A DNA stretch of 17,719 bases from Pseudomonadota bacterium (GTDB lineage: Bacteria; Myxococcota_A; Polyangia; Fen-1088): NCBI GenBank assembly GCA_023438785.1, contig JAEXQJ010000356.1:1-17719 (forward strand), given 5' to 3'. Positions 1 through 7,519 of this stretch are shown here, one piece after another (position 1 is the first letter of the stretch; every line of letters begins with the position of its first letter). The notes under the pieces are model-generated. The model had not been told where the DNA came from. It did no database searches and saw only the letters and a program-made list of their open reading frames with translations. The position numbers were made by a program, and so were the translations under genes.

Positions 1-629
1 CCACTGTTGGCCGCGGCATTGATCCCGCTCACGACCGCAAGAACGACCAGGCCGAGCACATCGTCGACCACGGCCGCGCCCAGGATGATGCGCGCCTCAC
101 GGGTTTGCAGATGGCCCAGGTCCTTGAACACGCGCGCCGTGATCCCCACGCTGGTCGCACAGAGCGTGGCGCCCACGAAGGCGTGCACGTAGGCGCCCTG
201 CTCGGGCAGCAGCCAAGCCCCCACGGCCCACCCGAGGCCAAAGGGTGCGATCACCCCGAGCGTAGCGACAACGAACGAGGGCGCGCCCACCTTGAGCATC
301 TGCCCCACCGTCGATTCCAGGCCCACCTCGAAGAGCAACACCAGCACACCCAGACGAGCGAGGATGTCGACGGAGGGGTTGGCCCACAACGGGTCCAGGC
401 CCGTGTACCCGACCAGCGACAGATTGCCCACGAGCACGCCCATGACCAGTTCGCCCAACACGGCGGGCTGACCAAGGCGCGCCGCCAACTCCCCGCCCAT
501 CTTGGCCGCGGCGAGAATGATGGCCAGAGCCAACACCACGGGCGTCACGGGGTCTGAGTGACCGCTGCTCTGTGACGCAAACGCCGCGGCGGGGATGAGA
601 GCAGCGACCAGGAAGACCAAACGGCGCAT
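1..629 (-). CDS. CPA2-family cation:proton antiporter, N-terminal part (cut by window edge)
   Basis: Membrane antiporter that would exchange Na+ or K+ for H+ across the cytoplasmic membrane. The 209 visible residues open with a hydrophobic leader (MRRLVFLVAALIPAAAFA) that looks like a cleavable signal peptide, then run through transmembrane helices with the family landmarks QPAVLGEL (54-61), LLFEVGLE (98-105), ATSVGITARVF (158-168) and the tandem aspartates VVDDVLGL (187-194). In this family an Asp-Asp pair marks the ion-binding site of electrogenic exchangers. It aligns almost position by position with the product at 7520-8791, so the two are paralogs. The ATG at 629 begins the leader; no strong Shine-Dalgarno sequence precedes it. 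The gene is divergent from the one at 858 across a 228-bp gap full of inverted repeats. The C-terminal half lies outside the window, so a fused RCK or USP domain cannot be excluded. Confidence 0.9.
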   Translation of the reverse strand, partial: MRRLVFLVAALIPAAAFASQSSGHSDPVTPVVLALAIILAAAKMGGELAARLGQPAVLGELVMGVLVGNLSLVGYTGLDPLWANPSVDILARLGVLVLLFEVGLESTVGQMLKVGAPSFVVATLGVIAPFGLGWAVGAWLLPEQGAYVHAFVGATLCATSVGITARVFKDLGHLQTREARIILGAAVVDDVLGLVVLAVVSGINAAANS

Positions 630-679
630 GGAGAAAGACAGGATAGGGGGAGATGCCCTCACCTGCATGCTCTTTGCGC

Positions 680-772
680 GACAGTCCCTGGCGCACCGAC
701 CTGCCTCCGCATGCATCCGACAATCCGTCGCATGCGGCGCGAGACAATCTGCCACGCGTGGCAATTTGTCTC
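680..772. repeat. GACARTC boxes and an 8-bp inverted repeat in the same divergent region
   Basis: GACAGTC (680-686), GACAATC (719-725) and GACAATC (743-749) recur in direct orientation, and an inverted partner TTGTCTC ends at 772. A separate perfect inverted repeat, CCGCATGC (707-714) and GCATGCGG (730-737), spans a 15-nt loop that contains the middle box. The 24-nt step between the second and third boxes would place them about two helical turns apart. Confidence 0.4.
741..772. promoter_or_regulatory. 32-bp interrupted palindrome in a divergent intergenic region
   Basis: The left half GAGACAA-tct-GCCACG (741-756) is mirrored by CGTGGC-aat-TTGTCTC (757-772). Thirteen of sixteen half-site positions are symmetric and there is no loop. 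It lies about 110 bp upstream of the antiporter start at 629 and about 85 bp upstream of the start at 858. Such a large dyad between divergent genes is typical of an operator for a dimeric or tetrameric regulator. The regulator is not identified. Confidence 0.5.
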
Positions 773-857
773 GTTCCATCGCATGGGATGAGGGTCCTTG
801 AGGTCCACGGCCCGGCGTCGCTCGGCCTGGCCGGATTCCTGCATTTCGGCCCCCGCC

Positions 858-1556
858 ATGGAAGCATTCAAGAATGCACTGAGTGAGGCGACCCAGAGGG
901 TCATCAGTGGGGTTGGCGGCGTTCTGCCAGGGCTCCTGGTCCTATTCCTGGCCGTCTTGTCGTTCGCGGTGGTGGGATGGCTGCTCGGCCTGATTCTGGC
1001 GCGAGTTCTGCGCGTCCTGCGCCTGGACGAGCGCGTCCACGACAAGGGTTTTGAAACCCTGGTCGATTGGTCCCCCAAGAGCAGCCCAACCGTTCTGATC
1101 CGACGGATCGTGACGTGGTCGTTCATCTTCGTGGGTTGGCTGGTCGGCGTGGCCGCGTTCGGCGCGGGTGAGAGCTCGCCCGTTGCGCAATCCGCGCTGG
1201 CCTATATCCCCAGAATTGTCACCGCCCTCGTGGTGGTCGCGGTGGGCAACATGCTGGCCCGTTTTCTGGCGCGCGGGGTCCTGATCAGCGCGGTCAACAT
1301 GCAGATTCAGTCGGCCCGCATGTTGAGCGCAGCGGTGCGCTGGCTGGTGTTGGTGTTCGTGCTGGCCATGGTGCTCGAACACCTGGGCATTGGTCCTCAA
1401 GTCGTACGACTGGCATTTGCCATCCTGTTCGGTGGGATCGTCCTCACCGCCGCGCTCGCCGTCGGATTGGGCTCACGGGATCAGGTGAGTCGATCCTGGG
1501 AGAATCGCTCCCGCGACCGTTCGGAGGAACGCCAGGAGCACCTTCGACACGTCTGA
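858..1556 (+). CDS. Small membrane protein with conserved MscS-like TM helices, no channel domain
   Basis: This 232-residue protein has about five hydrophobic helices (roughly residues 15-45, 83-105, 118-145, 154-175 and 185-208). It ends in an ALAVGLGSRD segment followed by a short charged tail rich in Arg and Glu. The pattern, including the glycine-rich exit from the last helix and the terminal GSRD, is that of bacterial proteins with the conserved TM helix repeat (Pfam TM_helix) often annotated as mechanosensitive-channel-like. The MscS pore helix and beta domain are absent, so it may not form a channel alone. ATG 858 was chosen because it directly precedes an amphipathic stretch and the first helix; upstream in-frame codons encode a poor Arg-rich sequence. 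No clear Shine-Dalgarno is present. Function is inferred from family resemblance only. Confidence 0.8.
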   Translation: MEAFKNALSEATQRVISGVGGVLPGLLVLFLAVLSFAVVGWLLGLILARVLRVLRLDERVHDKGFETLVDWSPKSSPTVLIRRIVTWSFIFVGWLVGVAAFGAGESSPVAQSALAYIPRIVTALVVVAVGNMLARFLARGVLISAVNMQIQSARMLSAAVRWLVLVFVLAMVLEHLGIGPQVVRLAFAILFGGIVLTAALAVGLGSRDQVSRSWENRSRDRSEERQEHLRHV

Positions 1557-1573
1557 AAGGGTCGGCGCCAGCT

Positions 1574-1819
1574 TCAGCGGCGGGCCGGTTCGCCTCCGCC
1601 GGGCGGACAGGTCACGCCGAAGGCACACCGCCCCGGGATGATCTGCGGCTGCTTGTGGTGGGCGGAACGCGGCCAAGGCAATGAGTGCTTGGCCGCCGAC
1701 TCTCTCGCGCTGTGCGCTGCCTCGCCTGCGACGCCCACGGCACGGGCCAGCAGCAGGACCGCGATGGCCAGCACCCCCAGGCAGACGGGCCAGAGCGATT
1801 CGCGCAGAACAGTCTTCAC
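1574..1819 (-). CDS. Possible small single-pass membrane protein
   Basis: An 81-codon reading frame starting at a GTG lies downstream of, and in the same direction as, the antiporter gene that ends at 1943. Its N-terminus (VKTVLRESLWPVCLGVLAIA and following Val/Leu/Ala residues) would form one transmembrane helix, followed by a basic, proline-rich tail with a few cysteines. Third codon positions are GC-rich, as in the neighbours. Only a weak AGG lies upstream. A TTG at 1933 could extend the frame. No family is recognised and it may be a chance frame. If it is not a gene, 1557-1942 between the convergent neighbours holds nothing recognisable. Confidence 0.3.
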   Translation of the reverse strand: MKTVLRESLWPVCLGVLAIAVLLLARAVGVAGEAAHSARESAAKHSLPWPRSAHHKQPQIIPGRCAFGVTCPPGGGEPARR

Positions 1820-1942
1820 CAGACCTGGCCGAAGCAACCGAGAGGCCAACCGGCAGGCACATCTCCGAACGAATCCCCTTGCACGCCAAGCCGAGCACGA
1901 AGGCTGAGCCGCCCGGCTTCCTTCCTCTCTCAAACCGCCTGG

Positions 1943-3835
1943 TCAGGCTGTGCCCGCCGACCGGGCCTCGGGGGCCGTCTCGGCGCTGGCCGCCACGGGG
2001 GCCCACCCGCACGCCGCGATGGCAGCCCGAGCCTCCGGGGCACGCGCGGTGACCACCGCGACCCAAAGCTCGTCGCCCCGGCGAGGCAGCCAGCGGTCGT
2101 CCACGGTGAACCGACGGTGAGCACGCTGCACCAGCAGAGGCAGAAACAACGCGACGCCCTCCGGCTCCGCGCCGCGCCGCACGTCCTGCTGGTGCCGGCC
2201 CCGCTCGCGACGCCAGCATTCCACGCTCACCAGGTCGCGCTCGCAGAAGTCGATCCAGTGCCGCAGTTCGCACGGCGTACCGAAGAGGGTGCGCGCCCCC
2301 GCCTCCGCCACGGCCTCGGTGCTCAGGCCGGTGCGCCGGCGATCCACGCCCACGTAGGCGCGACGCACGCGGAAGTCTTGCACTGCCTTGCGCGCGCACA
2401 CCAGATTGATGGCCTCGTTCCCCGTCACGGCGACCAGGGCCTTGCTTTCGTCGATTCCGGCCTCGTGCAGGACGCGTTCCTCGACGGCGTTGCCCCACAC
2501 GGCCTTCAAGCCGGCCCGCTCCGCTGCGTCGCACAGATCGGGATCCAGGTCGATGAGCACCACCCGCGTGCCGGCCTCGCCGAGGTGGCGAGCGAGCAGC
2601 CTGGCCAAGGCATTCGCGCCGACCACGACGCACTGGGGCCCCTCGGACTGCCGCACGCGTAGAAGACGCGCCACCAGCCCGGCCGGCAGCCCCTGGACCA
2701 CGACGGTGGTCACGATGACCAGGAAGACCATGGCGCGCAACCCCGCCGCTCCTGCCATGCCCGCCGCCTCTAGGCGCTCGGCGAACAGGGACGACACGGC
2801 GGCGGCTACGATGCCCCGAGGCGCCAGCCACGCCAGGAACGCCTGCTGGCGCCGGTCCAATCCCGTTCCGCGCGCGCACAGCCACACGGCCGCAGGCCGA
2901 ACCACGGCCATCAGGACGGCCACCACCGCGACACCGCCCCAGCCCAGGCCGTGCACATCCGCCCAACGCAAGTTCGCGGACAGGAGCACGAACAGCATGC
3001 CAATGAACATGGTGGTGAGCTGCTCCTTGAATTCCAGCAACTCGCGCAGAGCCCGCGTGCGCACGTTGCCCAGCACCACACCGGCCATGATGGCTGCCAT
3101 CAGTCCGCTCTCCGACAAGATGGCGCTGCTGACCTGGAACGAGACCACGGCCATGGCCAAGGAGAAAACATTGGCCAGCCGTTCGGGAATGATCCGCTCC
3201 AGGCGCAGCAAGAGGGCCGTCAAGGCGCCCCCCAAAGCGCCCACGCCGGCGCCCACGCCCAGCCGCATGGCCAGCCCGGCCACGCCGAAGGCCACCGAGC
3301 GTCCCGTCGGATTGAGCACAATTTCCAGGGTCAGGACCGCCACCAGGGCGCCGATGGCGTCGATGATCACGCCCTCTGCTTCGAGAATCGTGCGCAGGTT
3401 CGGCAGCACGTTGATCCGGCGCAGCAGCGGGGTCACCACCGTCGGGCCGGTCACCATGACCAACGTGCCGAAGAGGACTGAGGTGCGCAGGTCCCAACGC
3501 AGGAACAACAGCGCCGCCAGGGCGCCGCCCACCGCCGTCACCAAGCCACCCCAGGTCACCAGACGACGAATGAGGACCTGTTCCCGACGCAGACGCGCCA
3601 GGTTCAGGTTCATCCCGCCCTCGAACAGGATCACCGCCACCGCGAAGCCCACCAACGTGTGAAGCCCGGAGCCCAGGCTGCCGGGCCTGACCACGTCGGC
3701 AAACTCGGGGCCCAGCAGGAACCCGGTTCCGAGCAGAAGGACGATTCCCGGAATCCGGAGGTGCAAGGCGAGCGCCTGCACCACGACCCCCGCGGCGAGA
3801 GCAATGGCGACGGTCAGCGATGGCGTGTGCTGCAT
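1943..3835 (-). CDS. CPA1/NhaP-type Na+(K+)/H+ antiporter with TrkA-N/TrkA-C tail
   Basis: This 630-residue protein has an antiporter membrane domain of about 12 helices (residues 6-390). Its motifs are ILFEGGMNLNL (69-79), VTGPTVVTPLLRRI (128-141) and EGVIIDAIGAL (154-164); the Asp in the last is the predicted transport carboxylate. A Rossmann-type TrkA-N domain follows (about 401-515: QCVVVGANALARLLARHL, then VVLIDLDPDLCDAAE), with a TrkA-C-like region at about 535-597. Such tails bind NAD(H) or nucleotides and gate cation transport. The usual second glycine of the nucleotide loop is replaced (GANALA), so binding may be altered. The ATG at 3835 was chosen; an in-frame GTG at 3865 would add ten residues. 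The gene is divergent from the MscS gene at 4008. Whether it carries Na+ or K+ cannot be told from sequence. Confidence 0.88.
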   Translation of the reverse strand: MQHTPSLTVAIALAAGVVVQALALHLRIPGIVLLLGTGFLLGPEFADVVRPGSLGSGLHTLVGFAVAVILFEGGMNLNLARLRREQVLIRRLVTWGGLVTAVGGALAALLFLRWDLRTSVLFGTLVMVTGPTVVTPLLRRINVLPNLRTILEAEGVIIDAIGALVAVLTLEIVLNPTGRSVAFGVAGLAMRLGVGAGVGALGGALTALLLRLERIIPERLANVFSLAMAVVSFQVSSAILSESGLMAAIMAGVVLGNVRTRALRELLEFKEQLTTMFIGMLFVLLSANLRWADVHGLGWGGVAVVAVLMAVVRPAAVWLCARGTGLDRRQQAFLAWLAPRGIVAAAVSSLFAERLEAAGMAGAAGLRAMVFLVIVTTVVVQGLPAGLVARLLRVRQSEGPQCVVVGANALARLLARHLGEAGTRVVLIDLDPDLCDAAERAGLKAVWGNAVEERVLHEAGIDESKALVAVTGNEAINLVCARKAVQDFRVRRAYVGVDRRRTGLSTEAVAEAGARTLFGTPCELRHWIDFCERDLVSVECWRRERGRHQQDVRRGAEPEGVALFLPLLVQRAHRRFTVDDRWLPRRGDELWVAVVTARAPEARAAIAACGWAPVAASAETAPEARSAGTA

Positions 3836-3866
3836 GAGAGTGTTTCTACCCCGCAAGACGCGCACC

Positions 3867-3892
3867 GGTGCCGCCTACCCACTTGCGGCACC
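3867..3892. repeat. Perfect 8-bp inverted repeat between divergent antiporter and MscS genes
   Basis: GGTGCCGC (3867-3874) and GCGGCACC (3885-3892) are separated by a 10-nt spacer. The repeat lies just upstream of the antiporter start on the minus strand and about 115 bp upstream of the channel gene. It could be an operator or an mRNA hairpin. No T-run follows on either strand, so an intrinsic terminator is unlikely. Confidence 0.4.
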
Positions 3893-3946
3893 AGCGCAGG
3901 ACAGCCGACCGCGTCGGCGCAGGCCAGCGTGAAAACGGCAGGATTC

Positions 3947-3976
3947 GTGACATCCGATAGACTCGGCTTCTATTCT
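3947..3976 (+). promoter_or_regulatory. Candidate sigma-70-type promoter for the MscS-type gene
   Basis: GTGACA (3947-3952) matches the -35 consensus at five of six positions. After an 18-nt spacer TATTCT (3971-3976) matches the -10 box at four of six. The predicted start near 3983 would give a leader of about 25 nt ending in GGAGA five bases before the ATG at 4008. Confidence 0.35.
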
Positions 3977-4007
3977 CGCATTGGCCGCACGCGACGTGGA
4001 GAATCAC

Positions 4008-5135
4008 ATGAGCTCTTGGTCTGCATCCCCCTGGTGGAACTGGTTAACGCTGCTCTCGCTTCCCCTGGCTTCGCTGCTGGGCGGCTACATCCTCGGCAAG
4101 CTCGCCGCGTTCATCCTGGAGCGACTCGCCGCACGTACCTCGGCGGACTGGGATGACCACCTGACGGCCGGACTTAGCGGCCCCTTGACCTTGGGCTTCT
4201 CGGTCTTGAGCGCCCACCTGCTGCTGCCCTGGCTGGTGCACGATCAGAGCGCCGCGGGCACGGTGGTTCATGTGCTGCGCGCGGGGCTCCTCTTCGCGTT
4301 CTTCTGGGCCCTGGCGCGCGGGGTCGACACCGCGGTGATGGTCATCCTGCGCTCGCGCTGGTTGGTCACCCACCAGGCCGCACGGGCCTTACTGCCGCTC
4401 GGGGCCCGCGTAAGCAAGGTGGCGATCGTGGCCGTGGCGGTGGTGGCCTTCCTCTCGCAAATGGGCTATCCGGTGGCGAGCCTCCTGGCCGGTCTGGGCA
4501 TCGGCGGCCTGGCCATCGCCATGGCCTCGAAGACCACGCTGGAGAACCTCTTCGGGGCGTTCTCCATCGGCGCCGACCAACCCTTTCGCGAGGGCGATTT
4601 CGTCAAGCTGGAGGACTTCGTGGGGACAGTGGAATCCATCGGACTCCGTTCCACGCGTATCCGCACGCTGGATCGCACGCTGATCACGCTGCCCAATGCC
4701 AAGGTGGCCGAGATGCGGACCGAATCGTACACCGCGCGTGACCGCATCCGTCTTTTCTGCGTGCTGGGTTTGGTTTACGGCACGACCGCGGAGCAGATGC
4801 GCACGGTGCTGGCCGGGGTGGAGAAGGTGCTACGCGATCACCCGAAGATTTGGCCAGATGCCGTGGTCGTGCGTTTCCGTGCCCTCGCCGAATCCGCGCT
4901 CGAGATCGAAGTGATGGCCTGGTTCCAGACCACGGACTGGAACGAGTTCCAGAGCATCCGGCAGGACCTCCTGCTCTCGTTCATGGACGTCGTCGAGAAG
5001 GCCGGAACCGGCTTCGCCTTCCCCACGCGCACCGTGCACGTGGTGAACGAGGGCAAGGCGAGCCCAAGCCCTGTCGCTGAGTCTTCGGCCGCGCGAGACG
5101 ATCGCACGACACCGGCGTGCGATCGCGCGGCCTGA
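4008..5135 (+). CDS. MscS-family mechanosensitive ion channel
   Basis: This 375-residue channel opens under membrane tension to release solutes during hypo-osmotic shock. Hydrophobic helices occur around 11-40, 58-76, 85-115 and 135-152. A Gly/Ala-rich pore helix (about 156-185, ASLLAGLGIGGLAIAMASKT) leads into the MscS beta domain (PFREGDFVKLEDFVGTVESI, 192-211, then TRIRTLDRTLITLPNAKV, 216-233). The mixed alpha/beta vestibule follows, with the C-terminal FAFPTRTVHV (337-346), a standard ending of the family. The ATG at 4008 is favoured over a TTG at 3981 because GGAGA lies five bases upstream and the first helix starts at once. The last 25 codons are low-complexity and contain a perfect 10-bp inverted repeat. 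It sits between the antiporter and ammonium transporter genes, consistent with a cation/osmotic cluster. Confidence 0.92.
   Translation: MSSWSASPWWNWLTLLSLPLASLLGGYILGKLAAFILERLAARTSADWDDHLTAGLSGPLTLGFSVLSAHLLLPWLVHDQSAAGTVVHVLRAGLLFAFFWALARGVDTAVMVILRSRWLVTHQAARALLPLGARVSKVAIVAVAVVAFLSQMGYPVASLLAGLGIGGLAIAMASKTTLENLFGAFSIGADQPFREGDFVKLEDFVGTVESIGLRSTRIRTLDRTLITLPNAKVAEMRTESYTARDRIRLFCVLGLVYGTTAEQMRTVLAGVEKVLRDHPKIWPDAVVVRFRALAESALEIEVMAWFQTTDWNEFQSIRQDLLLSFMDVVEKAGTGFAFPTRTVHVVNEGKASPSPVAESSAARDDRTTPACDRAA
5099..5125 (+). terminator. 10-bp hairpin at the 3' end of the MscS gene, possible terminator
   Basis: CGATCGCACG (5099-5108) pairs perfectly with CGTGCGATCG (5116-5125) across a 7-nt loop. 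It ends eight bases before the TGA at 5133-5135, so it is inside the coding sequence. No T-tract follows, so it may stabilise the mRNA end or assist termination rather than act as a classic intrinsic terminator. Confidence 0.35.
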
Positions 5136-5571
5136 CATCGCGAAAAACGCCGCGCTGACGTTCTCGACCGGCGCACGGACGGCACCGGGGGCGCGCCCGC
5201 GGCCGTAGATCGGCGTGCGCCTGCGTGCCCTGCCCACGAGGACGCGCATGTCTCGTGCGCGCCGCCGAAACGGCGGTTTGCGCCCGTTGTGTCGCCTGTG
5301 CAGCGCCTTTGTTTCGGCGGTGTTGCTTCCGCGGCCGGGCACGTAAACGCAAACACAACTCTCCGTAAAATGCGGCGGGGGGTACTTGTCGGCCTGAGCC
5401 CGGCTCTGTTTCATTTGTTGGTGTGAACAAACCGAGCGGCCGAGGCCACCGCAGATTGAATCAGCGATGCGCCCTCGGGCTTCTCACCAAGAGCTGAACA
5501 ATCCGTATCCACGCCAGCGCACGAGGCAAAGACGCTGTTCGATCAATCCGAGAAACAGGAAGGAAGACACT
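5136..5571 (+). promoter_or_regulatory. 436-bp leader of the ammonium transporter gene, no gene seen
   Basis: No credible coding frame was found here. The stretch holds CCGCCG-AAA-CGGCGG (5262-5276); a longer-range partner GTTTCGGCGG (5311-5320) that pairs perfectly with CCGCCGAAAC (5262-5271); and an inverted repeat TTTGTT-N6-AACAAA (5414-5431). A weak sigma-70-like pair, TTGTCG (5386-5391) and TTTCAT (5409-5414), has a 17-nt spacer. A GG-N10-GC match at 5391-5404 lacks the rest of the sigma-54 consensus and is not convincing. Ribosome binding is by an AGGAAGGAAG stretch just upstream of ATG 5572. Confidence 0.4.
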
Positions 5572-6912
<1,341 letters not shown>

Positions 6913-6928
6913 GCGAAGCGGCATCGGA

Positions 6929-6963
6929 GCGGTCCTCTCCTGTCTCGCCAGGATGGGGACCGC
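6929..6963 (+). terminator. Hairpin after amt, probable terminator or mRNA-stabilising stem
   Basis: GCGGTCC (6929-6935) pairs with GGACCGC (6957-6963), and inside it TCCTG (6938-6942) pairs with CAGGA (6949-6953) around a 6-nt loop. The stem starts 17 bases after the amt stop codon. There is no downstream T-run, so the factor-independent reading is uncertain. Confidence 0.5.
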
Positions 6964-7034
6964 CTCCGCCGCGCGCCCCGGGGTTGCTGCCGGATTAAGA
7001 AGTAGGGTGAAAAATCGGAACAGGGAAGTCCGAT

Positions 7035-7442
7035 ATGAAGGAAGCGCGATTGGCCGCCCCACCGAGCCCCGCCCAGAAATGGCGGCGTGACACTCAGGCG
7101 TTCATAGACACCTTCGCCGGGCTGACCGGGTATCGTCCAACCTCCGCAACGCCGGATGGCGTTCCTCTGGCGTTCCGGAAGAAGCCAGTGCCCAGTCCAG
7201 CCGAGTTGCTGCGCCGACTCGGCCCCCGGATGAGCCGCCGGACCGCCAATGCGCTACGGCGCCATATCGCAGGAACCGTGGACAGAGGCCCGTGGACCTA
7301 CGGGCGCTTGCTGGAGATCCGCGGTTTGGGCCTGGTCTGCCTGGTCGAGATCATCGACCTTCTCGCCGAACGCGGGACGAACACCAGCGCTCTGCGGCCG
7401 GACGCCGCGGAGGTCACGGGGAGGCGCCGGTCCACGAGCTGA
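7035..7442 (+). CDS. Small protein with an RNA polymerase alpha C-terminal-domain-like fold
   Basis: This 135-residue soluble protein starts at an ATG with AGGGA eight bases upstream. Residues 67-114 read like the alpha-CTD of RNA polymerase. SRRTANALRRH (67-77) parallels the RSANCL helix of E. coli alpha, and YGRLLEIRGLGLVCLVEIID (89-108) parallels its helix-hairpin-helix LLKTPNLGKKSLTEI; AERG follows in the same register. By this alignment Arg69 and Asn72 stand at the DNA-contacting Arg265 and Asn268, while Lys298-Ser299 become Val-Cys. There is no alpha N-terminal dimerisation domain. Residues 1-55 (with AFIDTFAGLTGYRP) are not recognised. It lies between amt and an antiporter gene. A role as a small DNA-binding or RNA-polymerase-associated regulator is inference; a general helix-hairpin-helix protein is the alternative. 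Confidence 0.72.
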   Translation: MKEARLAAPPSPAQKWRRDTQAFIDTFAGLTGYRPTSATPDGVPLAFRKKPVPSPAELLRRLGPRMSRRTANALRRHIAGTVDRGPWTYGRLLEIRGLGLVCLVEIIDLLAERGTNTSALRPDAAEVTGRRRSTS

Positions 7443-7519
7443 TACGAATTCGCAACCGGGGCTCGCAAGCCCGATGCCGAGCGAGCCCCCTCAAGTCCTG
7501 CTGTGCAACGAGACGAGCG

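Noticed and set aside
97..867. A 256-codon minus-strand frame at the left end
   Set aside because: It is out of frame with the antiporter that starts at 629, and its Arg/Gly-rich sequence matches no family.
1473..3497. A 674-codon open frame on the minus strand overlapping the antiporter gene
   Set aside because: It is extremely Arg/Gly/Ala-rich with no helices or motifs, and is read from the same DNA as a clear antiporter in another frame. It is an artefact of high GC content.
5391..5404. Possible sigma-54 promoter upstream of amt (GG-N10-GC)
   Set aside because: Only the GG and GC dinucleotides match; the TGGCAC and TTGC context is absent, so it is likely chance in GC-rich DNA.
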